NCBI GenBank assembly: GCA_025201345.1 | Contig: JAIXMG010000021.1 | Span: 124,001 to 188,000, forward strand | Reading direction: 5' to 3' | DNA length: 64,000 nt | Origin: Thamnidium elegans | Lineage: Eukaryota > Mucoromycota > Mucoromycetes > Mucorales > Mucoraceae | Part shown: positions 1 to 11,858 of the stretch, piece after piece | Layout: each line of letters starts with the position of its first letter | Numbering within the stretch: the stretch's first letter is position 1 | Notes under the pieces: generated by a model | What the model was told of the DNA's origin: nothing | The model's database searches: none | Seen by the model: the letters and a program-made list of their open reading frames with translations, nothing else | Translations under genes and position numbers: made by a program

Positions 1-1356
1 AACTACGTACATTGTTTTGATGGTCATTTAGTACAGCAGCCAAGGAACTAGAAGGAACAAATTGCATTAATCCATGTTCAGGTCCAGTTGCCAACACTTT
101 GTAAGGGGTTAGTTTTAAATCCAAGTTTTCTTTCAGGAGCAATTTATCCATTAATGAAATAATTTGAATCACAAGCTGATCTTGTCTTAAATCGTCTCCA
201 GTCTTGAAAATAACAGGGTATTCCGTATTATCACCGCATTTAAATATTAATCTTAGTGGTTGCAAGTTGCTATTAAAGATACCACATTCCGCTAAATAAT
301 ACTAGCAGTGTTAAATAATATACGAAAAAAAAAATCATCTTGCAATAAAAATCATACCAGGTACAAGTCCTAATACTTGCTTTGTTGGGTCAAGCGGGAA
401 TGATAAAATATTAAACTCGTGCAATGGTCCTTTAGGATCACCGATAATAGAACGAAGTTTATCAACCTAGTATGTTTATATACAGTAAGAAAAAAAAATG
501 AAGAAGAAGCGTATTATATCAATATAAATTACCTTTTTGGATCTTCCATCTTTTAAAGCACGAATATTTTTAGACACTTTAGATAACTCTTCAATCAATT
601 CACCTTGTCGTCTCAGTTCATCTCTTCTAAAGTAACCATTGGGAACCTATATTTAAAGAAATAATAAATATACAATACAAACAGTTATCATCCCTTCCTC
701 TCCCTTTTTTTTTATACCTCTAATAATTCACTAAAAAAGTGATAGGCAACCTTGGCATACATTTTACCATACTTTTTATCTTGACATTCCACCATAACAT
801 ACCAGTGAAAATAAGTACCTAATACAGGATTGTTGGTAGCACGATCAATTAAGAACTGAACAAGTGATGAATCATAAGACTCTTCATCCTTATCATCGAT
901 ATGTTCAAATTTTAGTGCTTGAACTAATTGTAAAAGATAAAGTAATAGATCCTATATAGTTAAACTATGTTAAGTATCATTTATAAACAGGTGTTGTTTT
1001 GGGACTTACATCATCGTCTGCTCTTCGAAGTTGATTTACAGCATAAGTACGCACTGATCTATTCTCAAATTCTTTTCCTAATAGTTCAAGTGCATCATCA
1101 ACATCAATAGCAACCCAAAGCGGTAATATATCAACTGCTTGTCTAACTTCTGTTGTATCCGTCCAAAGTACACATTTCAAGAATTTTGTCAAGGCCTACA
1201 TTTTCAAAAATGATTAACATTATCTTACAAAAAAAAATATATGTATACATTTGTGTTATTACTCTTTTATCTCTTGTTAAATAAAATCTGAATTTCCAAA
1301 CGAGATCCTTTTCCTCTGGTGTCAATGGCTGAGTAGGAGGATAAGACATGATACTC

Positions 1357-1387
<31 letters not shown>

Positions 1388-1770
1388 TTTGTCAGTGCAC
1401 GCACAAAATAATTGATTTTAATTCTTACATTTAACTCATCACGTATCTTTGGATTTGGCTTCAAATCTCGATCTAAAGGACCATTACGATGACTACGAAC
1501 TAATCGACGATGCTTGGCTTCTACTGGGTTATCTCGGACAAGGTCTGGATCAAGTACAATAGAATACTGTACGGTTGGTATATTCTCTCTATTGATATTA
1601 TCTAATCCGTTTCCACTATCCGGATAAATAGGCTGATTCATCGCCGTGATCATGGGTGTTTCTTGGAACTGAGAATGTAAATCACTTATATTTTGTCCGT
1701 GTGCAGTTGATGTAAATGGACCTGGAAGAGTGTACTCCTACATACTTGTTTAAACCCAGTATCTTGACCG

Positions 1771-1809
<39 letters not shown>

Positions 1810-2474
1810 ACCATTTCACCGTACACAACAGGGAAATCAAATTTAGGAAGATCGATATAAAGTGCTAAATCAGTCGATGTATTGGAAGCACTCTAACGAA
1901 AAAAAAAACACCATTAGATTTCTTACCGAAAAGATAACAAGCGTCTTATTATTATTTACCTTGTGCATCTTTTCGATTTGTCTAAATGCCATATTATCCA
2001 GCCATTCAACAGGACGTATATCACCACAATCATAACGTTTAACAAGCTAGAAAAAAAAACCATAAATTTACTTGAATTTCAAATTCGAAATCGAATTGTA
2101 CCTTTTCCAATTTGTCCATATCATTTTCATCGTGATGCTTTAATTTACTAGGTGTTGTCGTATCGTGATTTCCATCTGCTTCACAGTCAGGCCAGACAAA
2201 TAACTTGTGTTTACCTTTCCTCAAAGTACTACATATAAAAAAATCATGTTATTTCTCTTTATCGGTATCTATTCTATCCATGCTTACAATTGCTTGCCGA
2301 ATAAGCGTAATGTGGTTCCTCCTACTGGTTTTACTTTACGAGGTCCACTGCATGTATCCCATACTGTAATAGCACACTGTGCAGAAGCAGGTAAATCACA
2401 ATATTTTATAGGTAATGTCAACCATTCGTTCCAACTATACAATGTTTTATATTAAACCATCGTAACTCGTTTTT

Positions 2475-2512
<38 letters not shown>

Positions 2513-2822
2513 TATACCTCCAATGATTTTTAAACGCTTTATAACTAGTTCTCACAGGAACAGTTAGTGGTTTATTATCACCAAATAGCTGTACAGTAAC
2601 AAATAAGTCGGGTATTACACTAAAACTTGTATTAGTATAAAGAAAACATAAAGAAAAAAAAACATCTCATTTACTTTGTATTTAAATCGCGTTTGCCTTC
2701 TAAAGTCGCACTATAAGTCAGAGATAAGAAAGTGTGTTTGGTATTATGGAATATTATAATACTTGCATTCTAATTGAGACAGGTAATTGAACATCTTTGG
2801 TTAAACAGTACGAAAAATCCAT
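1..2822 (-). CDS. VPS34: Phosphatidylinositol 3-kinase Vps34, 3' end cut off by the window
   Basis: Class III PI 3-kinase, which makes PI3P on endosomes and autophagic membranes in complex with Vps15 and Atg6/Beclin. The start is set at the ATG at 2822, which opens [14 protein letters not shown], the usual Vps34 N-terminus. Many short introns follow. The C2 domain is visible ([20 protein letters not shown] around 2560-2620; [11 protein letters not shown] around 2330 in antisense view is a shadow of it). Next come the linker with [15 protein letters not shown] (about 1500-1540) and the helical PIK repeat ([21 protein letters not shown], about 1090-1145). The kinase lobe reaches [20 protein letters not shown] at about 55-118. 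The catalytic and activation loops lie beyond position 1, so activity cannot be judged. Introns hold a (TA)n run near 1357-1378 and a 30-nt poly-T near 1775. Family assignment is very secure; individual exon borders are less so. Confidence 0.93.
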
Positions 2823-3375
2823 TGGGTTAAAAAAAAAAAAGGTGTGTATGCGTATTGTAGTGAAACTTCTTTTTTTTTTTTTTTTATTCATAAAAAAGGA
2901 AATGTAATATTTTTAAACTTCCGGAGTAACACACAAAAAGATGTGCTGCAAAAAGAATGTAGAAAACTTTGGAAATTCTTGATACACTGGTCAATTTACA
3001 CAATCGATTAAAAAGTGTGCCATATTACTTTTCATTTACCTTTACAGATGGCCATTGCTCTAAGAAGAACCGTGTTTGTTTGTACGAACATGATATAAGG
3101 TAAAAACAGAAGCGCGAAAACAGAAACTCGAAAATAATAACTGAAAAAAGAAGAAATAAATATGGGTGATAAAAATAATAGGTCAGGTTGAGTGAGTGCA
3201 AGAAAAAGTCGCACTTTTTTTTTGGATCGACCGTATAGATAGACCGTCTATCAATAAATTATATCCAACATTTGCGTCTCTGATAGATTGCTGTATCAAA
3301 TACCAAAAACAATTATAATAAAATGACAGCACTTGGTATTTTACTAATACCAAAATTTTCTAACTATTTTATTTC

Positions 3376-3409
<34 letters not shown>

Positions 3410-3412
3410 TTT
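2823..3412. other. Intergenic region upstream of VPS34 and downstream of TYW3
   Basis: About 590 bases with no credible gene. It carries the presumed VPS34 promoter. Visible structures are poly-T runs at about 2870-2885, a 15-bp near-palindrome GATAGACCGTCTATC at 3238-3252, and a poly-A tract near 3380-3405 close to the TYW3 3' end. A short hydrophobic minus-strand ORF at 3032-3214 has no supporting features. Confidence 0.6.
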
Positions 3413-3854
3413 CTATAATGTGATATCCTCAAGCAAGTCTTCAACAACAGTCGTCGTATCTTCCTTCTTTTTACTGGCCATTGATTCTTTAATTGCAATA
3501 CCTTCTAATCTCTTTCTCTCTCTACGATCCTCTTTTGACTCCCAGTTCTCCTTTGTTTTTGCTTTTGTTAATTCTAATTTCATGGCATCTTCAAACACTT
3601 TCATACGGTCCATATTTTGCTCAAACTTTTGGTTGGACATGGTTAATAATAAGAATAAATAGGCCGGATCAACAAGACAGTGAATTTTATCATTTTCAAC
3701 GTAAGCAATAGGTGTATCAATCTTGTGTGTACTACGGATAGCCAACATATGACGACGAGAAGGCGTAATACCTGAATTTTGATATCCTACTTGATATGCA
3801 GCACCTAATAAATGCATTGCTGTCTCTTGACTAGAAGCTTCAATATGAAGAATC

Positions 3855-3885
<31 letters not shown>

Positions 3886-4377
3886 TTATTAGGTCACTAT
3901 CCTCATCCTGTTCTTTTTATCTGCACTTACCAAAGGCTCAAATTTAAAATAAATCAATTGACGGTTCAAGATATTAGCAGGTCTATGATTATCAAAAACA
4001 ACTTTACTACTCTCTTGTCCAAACAATAATTCGACAATCCATTGGTTGTGGCTTTCGAGTTCAGGAATAGCGATAGGATCATGACTGACATATAACCATT
4101 TACCTCCTTTACTTGTCTTTTCAATATTGTTAGGATCGCTATTAGGATTTTCGATATCTTTCTCTAAACCTTCACAATAAACAGCTACTCTACCAGAACA
4201 ACTACTGGTTGTATAATAGTCGGGATGACTATTGATGACATGCATCAAGTCAAGAATAGGTTCATCAATAAAACCTTTGGGTGATTTGTCTCTTCTTTCG
4301 GGATCCAAGTATTCCACAAGTGAAGAAACGATTTGCTCTTTACGGCTATAAAAGCCATTCTGTTGTTGTTGTGACAT
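3413..4377 (-). CDS. TYW3: tRNA wybutosine-synthesizing protein 3 (TYW3)
   Basis: S-adenosylmethionine-dependent N4-methyltransferase of the wybutosine pathway, which builds the hypermodified guanosine 37 of tRNA-Phe in the cytosol. The ATG at 4377 opens MSQQQQNGFYSRKEQIV. The diagnostic TTSSCSGRVAVY motif follows at roughly residues 55-66, then GGKWLYVSHDPI and, after the intron, the ILHIEASSQETA segment and GYQNSGITPSRRHMLAIRST. Two exons are inferred, 4377-3931 and 3853-3413, joined in frame for 295 residues; human TYW3 has about 260. The C-terminal extension is a charged Lys/Glu-rich helix. The intron is notable: a run of more than 20 A residues lies directly before the AG acceptor on the coding strand, instead of a polypyrimidine tract. 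Confidence 0.92.
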
Positions 4378-4756
4378 GACAAAAAAAAAGTAAAAGAAAA
4401 AAAAAAAAAAAAAAAGTAAAAAAAAAAAAATTTGCCTTTTATTTTTAAAGACCCCGCCATGTTTAGGTTTCGCAAGCTTTTTGTATAAGGTGTACTAACC
4501 ACTTGTAAGTTATCATCTGTTTCTTCTTTTTGTAATAAATACTTCTATCTGCTATATCATTTCGTATCAAACAACATATCCATAATTAAATAAACTTATT
4601 TTATACTAATAAACATATAAAAGAAAACAGTTTTATTATTAAACCAAATTAAAAGATTAAGAAAATAAAAAATATGCATAAGGAGAAAAAAAGGTCAGAA
4701 GAAAGCTATTTAAAAAAGTTGACGTCTTGCTCTCAAAGCTTGTTCTGTTTCAAGGT
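4378..4756. other. Intergenic, TYW3 upstream region
   Basis: Low-complexity AT-rich DNA. Long A-runs between about 4381 and 4430 lie just upstream of the TYW3 start. I see no ORF of note on either strand and no RNA gene. Confidence 0.5.
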
Positions 4757-5002
4757 TTACACGCTTGATTCCAGAGCAAGTATGAGAGGATTTGACGAGG
4801 TGGTGACAACAGAAAAATCATCCCTTTTGACGTGCTTTATAATAGAAGGATTAACATCTTGAAAACTCTGCTTTGATTCTTCAATGTCTCTATCTAATCC
4901 ATAGGAGATGCGCTTTTTACTACTGGAAAAAGTACCAACTTTTACAGCGGTTTTTTCATTCAATAGCTGGATTGAATATCCTTTTTCATATGGACGTACG
5001 TC
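4757..5002 (-). CDS. Orphan coding exon, unrecognised
   Basis: An 81-codon open stretch on the minus strand begins right after a good acceptor (TTTATTTTAG) at 5003-5012 and ends with TAA at 4757. Its translation starts DVRPYEKGYSIQLLNEKTAV and ends LILALESSV. The mixed, charged composition is unlike the low-complexity shadows nearby. Upstream, 5021-5105 could supply a short preceding exon ending at a GTAAAT donor, but I could not find a start codon that joins in frame with confidence. I do not recognise the family. It may be the 3' end of a small gene, or a relic whose 5' part was disrupted near the MITE at 5220. Alternative: a chance ORF. Confidence 0.3.
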   Translation of the reverse strand, partial: DVRPYEKGYSIQLLNEKTAVKVGTFSSSKKRISYGLDRDIEESKQSFQDVNPSIIKHVKRDDFSVVTTSSNPLILALESSV

Positions 5003-5219
5003 CTAAAATAAACAAGATAATTAATCACAGAATATATACTTTAGAAAATTGGGATATTTACATAAAGAACCGAATTGATACTGGAGGTTAAGGCAAGGCA
5101 GTTAGCTTAGCCCTCCCAGCCTCTTAAAATCCCTTTTCTTCTTCTTAGAGTACCGACACAGCGGACAGTTATATACATATAATATAAATATTAAAGATAT
5201 TACGATCTATGCAAGTATA

Positions 5220-5319
5220 CAGTAGCGGCTCTATTTAAGGGTGTTTGATTTAAGAGTAGGTTCTATTTAAGGGTGGATTTCCTGAGAATTTCGGTCACCC
5301 TTAAATAGAGCCGCTACTG
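5220..5319. mobile_element. MITE-like element, 100 bp, 24-bp perfect terminal inverted repeats, TA target duplication
   Basis: The left end (5220-5243, beginning CAGTAGCGGCTCTATTTAAG) and the right end (5296-5319) are perfect 24-bp inverted copies. Each is flanked by TA (5218-5219 and 5320-5321), as expected for Tc1/mariner/pogo insertions. A third, directly repeated near-copy of the inner TIR (GGTTCTATTTAAGGGTG) lies at about 5259-5275. The element has no coding capacity and would need a transposase supplied in trans. Confidence 0.85.
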
Positions 5320-5321
5320 TA

Positions 5322-6039
5322 TTTATACTGCTTACACTCTTTTCACATCTTTATTTTGTAGGGAATTGAGTCTTGAAAAAAAGAGGTCAACTTAGTCATT
5401 GTTAAAAGGGGGGTATAATACGAAATAATTCTTTTTGATTAATAAAAAAAAGCCCTGTGATTGTTTACTTTCGGGTGTGCTCACTTTTAGTTAGTGTAGT
5501 CGACCTGATAAGTTTCAGGTTGTTGCAAGTGATGGTTTTATTAGGTTAGAAAACGCGAATTGCAATTACATTTGAAGTCCCTTTTTTTTTTCTTGAAAAT
5601 TAACATTGCTTTTAAAATTAATGTTATCGCGCCTTAATACGTTATGCCAAAATAGAAAAGGATCTACGTTTATAGTTTCACGGTTTCATATCTAATTGCC
5701 ATCCAACTACATCTTATATACACAACCGGGGTTAGCTGACTTCTTTTTTTGTTAGATGAACCTTCCCACGCATAATATATATGAACTGACTTTTTAAGTA
5801 AGTATTTGGTAATACTTTTATTAGTGCTATCATCATTTGAAGCACGAGAACAATGAGTGTTTTCCCTCTCAAGGACTTGTTTTATTTCCATCTCGTTCTT
5901 AAAGCTGTTTTACGCTGTCAGAACCGTGACCCATATGCTAAAAAAAAAAAAGGACGCATACATTCAAACTCAAATACCGAGGTCATTGGATATTTCGCGA
6001 TTTATTTCCCTTTCTTTTTTCTTCATATATTTTCACACA
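5322..6039. other. Intergenic, upstream of the CBS-domain gene
   Basis: About 720 bases between the MITE and the CBS-domain gene. Short ORFs on both strands (5670-5891 minus, 5853-6135 plus) show no family features and overlap the next gene's 5' region. It presumably holds that gene's promoter. No RNA gene was recognised. Confidence 0.45.
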
Positions 6040-7700
6040 ATGGCACACAGAGAGGGAATAACAACCGAATCGCATGACTGGACTATGATCAAGGCTTCTA
6101 GTTTAGTCAAGGATCAAAAAGTCATTACCATGTAAGACTTCTTTATAAATACGTTGCAATATATATAGTCATACAACTGACGGCTTATCTATATAGTGAA
6201 GGTTCTTTACCTGTTGAAGAGGCTTGTAACGTTCTTATCAAGAACAATATCTCTGCAGCACCGGTATATAATGCAGAGGTAAAAGAGACCTCAAATAAAT
6301 CGACGATTGTTCACGCTAGATCTTATGTTGGTATGTTTGACTATGGAGATGTCATTGCTTATATTTTACTTGTACTTCAAAATATGCCTCCTCCCGATGA
6401 AGAGGTACCCGAAGGTAGCTCGTATGCAGGAGAGGACCTGACTTTTGAAATCAAGGATATTATACGTCGTGCTATAGAAGGAGAAGAAATACCCGTAAAA
6501 CTTGCTAGTGGTAATACAAAAAAAAAATATAATGTTGCATGGATTTTTTTTTTCTTTTAAAAACTCATTCGATTTTTTTTTTTTTTAAAAAAAAAGATCT
6601 TTCACAAAAGAATCCATTTTATTCAATTCTTCCTGAAGCTACTTTATTATCTGCTGTCGAAGAATTTGCGTATGGAACACACAGAGGTAAAATATATATA
6701 TATAAATATATAAAAATAATGACGGAAATATATGCTTATTTTTTTCTTGCGCATGCATAAATATAGTATGCGTATTAAATCCTGATGGCAGTATTAAGGT
6801 AACAAAAAAAAAAAAGGATGATTTTAATCTGTTACCTTGGTAACTAAACTTTAAATTTAGAGCATATTATCTCAATCTACTGTCGCAAGATACATTTATG
6901 ACAATCAACGACATTTCCCGGATATTGAGGCAATAATGAATAAAACCGTAAGTGAATTTTTTTAAGCACAGCATAAATGTATATCCGTGTTCTGATAACG
7001 CCTCTTTTTATATGTATAGCTTCGTCAATTAGGACTTGGAGAATCTGATGTTATTGCAGTTAACGCAGATTCGCCTGTACTCGATGCACTTTCTCTAATG
7101 AGTAAGTAGAATGTGATTAAAAAAATTACATAATTTATTTATTTTATTTTTAAAAAAAAGGTAAATATGGAGTCTCTTCCGTTGCTGTCCTGGGACATAT
7201 GGGTATTGTATTGGGTAATATTAGTATGACAGATGTCAAGGTAAGAAAAAGAAAAAGAAAAAAAAAAACATGCGATTATAAAATATATACATGTCAATTA
7301 AAAAATAATAAAAAAAAAATAGCACGTTATGAAGAGTTATCGTCATCAACTTTTATGGAAGACTTGCTTTCAATTTGTTAGTCTTGTACGTACGGAACAA
7401 GGAATTGATGATGGACAGGTAAGAAAAAATAATGTACTACTCGGATGCCGTACCGATACCAGTCTTGTTGTTTTGTAGGACCGATTACCAGTTTTTGATG
7501 TCCGTCTGGATACGTCTTTTGGATTCGCCATAGGCAAATTGCTGGCCACTAAATCACACCGTGTATGGGTTCTTGATGAAAGAGAAAGAGCTATTGGTGT
7601 TGTATCTATTACAGATGTAATGCGTGCATTTGCTGCTAGTGCTGGTATAGATATTAAGCCTCAAAGAGGTGGTTCTTCTTCAACCCCAAGAAGCGATTAA
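6040..7700 (+). CDS. CBS-domain protein, Sds23 / AMPK-gamma-like
   Basis: Tandem CBS modules usually bind adenosine nucleotides and regulate partner kinases or phosphatases. The start is the ATG at 6040 (MAHREGITTESHDWTMIKA). The first exon ends at GTAAGAC near 6131, and about seven more small introns follow. The first CBS pair shows GSLPVEEACNVLIKNNISAA followed by YVGMFDYGDVIAYILLVLQ. The second half shows ADSPVLDALSLMSKYGVSSV, then VFDVRLDTSFGFAIGKLLAT and RVWVLDERERAIGVVSITDV, close to the stop at 7700. This order of four CBS-like repeats resembles Sds23/Moc1 (cytosolic PP2A-type phosphatase inhibitors) and the AMPK gamma subunit Snf4. I cannot separate the two by eye, so no symbol is given. 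Two introns end in an A-run directly before the AG acceptor. Confidence 0.85.
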
Positions 7701-7878
7701 ATGATTTTTTTTTTATATAAAAACCCAGCTTTTAAAAACGACAGGCTTTCTTTTTTTTTTTTCTTATTGTAAATTTTTTTTATTGTATACCCGTTTTTTA
7801 TATACCTTTTTTTTTTTTTTGGTTGTTATTGGAAGCTCAAAGTTTCCATAACACAATCTGATAATATCAACTTTATAC

Positions 7879-10101
7879 ATGGAAGGTGGAGGTCTATTCT
7901 CTTTGAGAAACAAAACTCTCGGTGTAAGTAAACGAATAAAGATTAGTAGAGCTTGTGACGAATGTCGAAAGAGAAAGGTAAAAAAAAAAAAAAAAAAAAA
8001 AGAAAGGGGTAATGATGACAACTAATTTTTTGTAAACTAAGGTGAAATGTGATGGAGTGCAACCTTGTGGACGTTGTAAAAAATCAAACGCAGAGTGTGT
8101 ATTTGCAAAGTTACCACCTAAACGAGGACCACCAAAGCAATATATGGAAAATTTAGAAAATAGACTTCAACGTGTTGAGAAAGCCCTTAAATCAGTGACA
8201 GCTCCTGTTCGTAAAGTATTTGGAGACACTATAAACGAAAAGAAGAGTATTATACCGGAAGGTAAATGATTTTTTATGTTAGTAAGAGAGGGAGAGAGAA
8301 GTTATAGTGTAACTAAACATCAGATATTGCTTTTATGATAGTGTCACCATTTAATAAAAGGTGTGTTTCTTACTCAGCACCTTATACTTCAGATTTGCAG
8401 ATAGAGCGATTCACAATTAATGAAATAGGGCAAGCAGTTTATGTCAACGATTTAAAGAGTCGTGTAGATCGTATACCCAAAGACTATCACAATGATACCC
8501 AATCCGATGTATCCGATTCGCCTATATCCTCCGCAACTGCATCCTTTTTTCATACACCTCCCAGTATCATTACAACCTATGTCTCTTCAGAATTACCTAT
8601 TCCAGAGCATTTGTCATCCAGACATATTATATCCGAAGTGCAACCTTTGACTGAAGTTTATTTTGATCATGTTCATAAATATGTTCCAATGATTCATAAA
8701 CCTTCGTTTTTAAAGCAAATGCATAGTACAACCAATCCACCTTCGAGATTTTTATTATATGCTATGTGTGCAGTTGCTTCTAGATGGTCTCCCGATTGTA
8801 TTTCATCAATTAAAAATAATGGAGCACCTGCTGGATACGTATATTATCAACGAGCATTAGAATTATTAGACGACTTTATTGATTCGCCTAGAGTCACTAC
8901 AATCCAAGGGTTAATTTTGTTGGTTAAATACCAAGAATACTTACAACGTACTGGATACTTTCACCGATCTTATTTTTATTTGGGTATGGCTGTACGTATG
9001 TGCTTTGATCTTGGTATATCGCAATCGGATAATGATTCGGAAACGAAACGAAGAACATTTTGGGTTACATTTATGTACGATTTATTAATGAGTATCGAGC
9101 AAGGTCATACCACATATTTTCAGGTACAGAAATGTAAAACTGGGTTTCCGCTTGTGACGGGTGAAGAAGGACCGGCGTTAGAAGAACTAGTAACAAATCA
9201 AAATATATTTATTCAATTGGGTAAAGTATTATCTGAAATTTATGTCATGTCAAGATCGATTACCAAACGACAAGAGTTACAAGGAGATAAAAGGTCTCAT
9301 GAACAAACGATTGAAGAACAGGCGAGGTTGTTTTCATTACATACTCATTTAGAAAACTTTTTATATGAAGTGCCTCCTACTTTGATCTATCCTCCTACAC
9401 AAGACACAGAAAGTTATCCAGCTGAAAAACAAGTCATTGGTGATCCGTTTATTGGTTTTTTACACATGACATATCACTTTAGTGTGATTCTATTGCATCG
9501 TACCTATACCAGTCTTTCTCCTCCTAAAACCGAATATAATTTTATTACGTATCCACATCGTAAATTATGTGCTACCTCTGCTTCCAATATCACTACGATT
9601 GCTGAAACTTTATACGAAATGTATCCTAGTTACACATTTAGCTATCCTACTCGAGGTGTACAGCATACCATTCATTGCTTAGCAATGGCATCTACTATTC
9701 ATAAATATGAAATGATGCATAGCGAAGATGAAACCACAAGAGAATCAGCAAAGCAACAGTATATGTTGACATTAAATATTATGCAGCAGTTGTCAAATCA
9801 ATCGCCTTCAATTGAAGTTTCTAATTACTTTAATCAGCCTACTCCAATGGTAGAGAAAAGAATGTCTGCTCCTATGTATCATAATGTATCATTAGAAAAA
9901 TCAAGAATTCATCATAATACTACTAGTTTAGATGAACCTGTACTATATCAATCCAGTGCCACTATTACTGATCCAAATCATTTAGCTAATTTATTAGTAC
10001 ACCAGCAACAGCAACAGCAACAACAGCAACATCAACAACAGCAACAACAACACCAACAACATCAACACCAACAACATCAACACCACCAACATCAACACCA
10101 C

Positions 10102-10134
<33 letters not shown>

Positions 10135-10677
10135 AACTATGCCGCGTCAAGATTTAATACCTACCCACAAATGACAGTAAATCATCATCATCAACAACAG
10201 CAACAGCAGCAACAACACCAACAACAATGGACAGAAGATTTATACACCCAACAATTACAAATGACCAATAGTTGGAACCAATCCCCCATGTTTTATAACC
10301 AACATAACACTAATACCACCCAATACCCTGAAATCATGATACCTAGTCAACAGGAGAAACATAGAACGCGTAGACATACCGTATCATTTGCAACACAAGA
10401 TACAAGTTATTTACAACCCAATGTGATGATACAAGAACAGTTTAAAAAGCCCAATAATAATGCTAGTTATGATCTCAATCATATAAATACCATGTTAACA
10501 AATACTGCTAGTGTGGGAGAAGATGCTATTATGATGGATACACCTTTACATTATGATCCTACACCAGGTATGAGTCAATTATTCTTGACTGATGATCAAC
10601 ATAATCTATCTTGGAATGGATCCATTATATCAGAAACAAGTAGTGTTCAAAGAAGTGAAGGACACGTTATGAAATGA
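7879..10677 (+). CDS. Zn(II)2Cys6 transcription factor with Fungal_trans domain and Gln/His-rich tail
   Basis: Fungal binuclear zinc-cluster regulator, presumably nuclear. Three exons (7879-7977, 8042-8261, 8324-10677) give 890 residues. The zinc cluster at about residues 26-53 has the spacing C-x2-C-x6-C-x5-C-x2-C-x6-C (CDECRKRK, then VKCDGVQPCGRCKKSNAEC). An intron interrupts it after RKRK. A short coiled linker (YMENLENRLQRVEKALKS) suggests dimer binding. The middle part (PLTEVYFDHVHKYVPMIHKP, CFDLGISQSDND, then RRTFWVTFMYDLLMSIEQG) is the fungal-specific middle homology domain. The C-terminus is disordered: CAA/CAG and CAC/CAT codons between about 10003 and 10230 encode long mixed Gln/His tracts. 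The target pathway cannot be told from sequence, and the neighbours give no clue. Confidence 0.93.
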
Positions 10678-10782
10678 TAATAAAAGAATATCTTTTTTTT
10701 TAATACTTTTTTTTTATTCTATTTGTAATATACACTATTTTTTTTTCACACACACGCTCTCTCTCTTTCTCTCTTTCTCTCT

Positions 10783-11669
10783 TTATTGACCACCGTAGTA
10801 AACATGTTGAACATCAGCTAATTTCTTTCCTCTCATTTTAGCAATATCTTCAGGCTGCTTTTGATTTGATAAAGCTTCAAACGTAGCCTTAATAACGTTC
10901 ATGGGAGTAGTTGAGCCTCTCACTTTAGCACTGATATCTTGAAGACCAATACATCTACAGATTTCATGAACATAATGATTTGTACGAATACCAAAACCAG
11001 GGGGTCTTGAGCGAAGTTCTAATGTAGTAGCATGAAATTTATGTGTAAGATCCATAGCTAATGTACGGTTATCGTAACGATCAAAGTAACGCATATTCTT
11101 GATGGCTCTGTTGGTAGCCTTACGTACTGCTCTACTAGCCTCTTCGTCCTTTCCTTCACCGTAACCAGCCAATCCATTACCGTTACCTACAACAACTAAA
11201 GCGTACATAGAAGGTTGTTTACCTTTACCGTTCATATTTACAACACGCTTAATAACAAGTGCCTTCTTCATAAGACTGGATTGTTCTCCAGGACTTAAAG
11301 GTGAGTCGATAATATCAGTAATAGCATTTAATACTACTTCAGCAGGACGGTGAGAAGAAAAGATCTTTGGTTGATCTAAAGAATCAGCCTTTTCGGTAGG
11401 AAAATCAAGAATGGAATCTACTTTGTTCAATTGAGGTAAATTGTCTTTGCTGAGTCCTTGATGACGTTTCTTATTCTCCTCTAAACTGGCATAATGACGA
11501 ACAGTTGCAACTATTATTATGAGAGAGATTATTTATTTTTTTTGGGACCCTGGTTAGTTTTTCTTTATAGATTCTTTTATATGGGACATATATGTATGTT
11601 TTTACCAGAAGCAATTCTTGGTGTTGCGACCAAAGAAAGTTTGTTCAAGGTACGTCCAATAGCTAACAT
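10783..11669 (-). CDS. MRPS5: Mitochondrial small-subunit ribosomal protein uS5m
   Basis: Component of the mitochondrial 30S-type subunit, near the decoding and mRNA entry region. Two exons (11669-11606 and 11510-10783) join in frame to 263 residues. The N-terminus MLAIGRTLNKLSLVATPRI is basic and hydroxylated, as in a mitochondrial targeting peptide. The S5 core shows ALVVVGNGNGLAGYGEGKDE (the Gly-rich S5 signature), then RAVRKATNRAIKNM. The C-terminal domain shows STTPMNVIKATFEALSNQK. It ends 105 bases from the convergent zinc-cluster gene. Its upstream region carries an element also found upstream of NDUFS8 (see 11815-11834). Confidence 0.93.
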
Positions 11670-11814
11670 GGCTTATAAAAGTGAAAGGTAGAAAGCAAGG
11701 GGTAGTAACTTTTAGATTTTGACAAGGTGGCACTGAAAAAAAAAAAAAAAAATTACCGTCTGCTCTACTTGAAACACCGATCGATAATGAAGAAATAGGA
11801 GGTTCCACCCTAGA

Positions 11815-11834
11815 GAATCTCCCTATTTCGCCAC
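11815..11834 (-). promoter_or_regulatory. Candidate promoter element upstream of uS5m
   Basis: On the minus strand this reads GTGGCGAAATAGGGAGATTC. It matches 19 of 20 positions with the element at 13827-13846 upstream of NDUFS8, in the same orientation relative to its gene and at a similar distance (about 145-165 bases before the ATG). A partial inverted copy (11792-11810, GAAATAGGAGGTTCCACCC) makes the site an imperfect hairpin. Confidence 0.5.
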
Positions 11835-11850
11835 AAGATAAAAAAAAAAT

Positions 11851-11858
11851 TGACGTCA
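11851..11858. promoter_or_regulatory. Palindromic CRE-like site TGACGTCA
   Basis: A perfect 8-bp bZIP (ATF/CREB-type) palindrome lies about 180 bases upstream of the uS5m start, 16 bases from the element at 11815-11834. The same palindrome occurs at 13860-13867 beside the NDUFS8 copy of that element. Confidence 0.45.

Noticed and set aside
3032..3214. Hydrophobic 60-codon minus-strand ORF
   Set aside because: No splice context, no family features and located in the VPS34 promoter; composition reflects T-rich DNA.
5090..5160. Possible tRNA in the GGCAAGGCAGTTAGC region
   Set aside because: No T-loop GTTC motif or acceptor pairing could be found.
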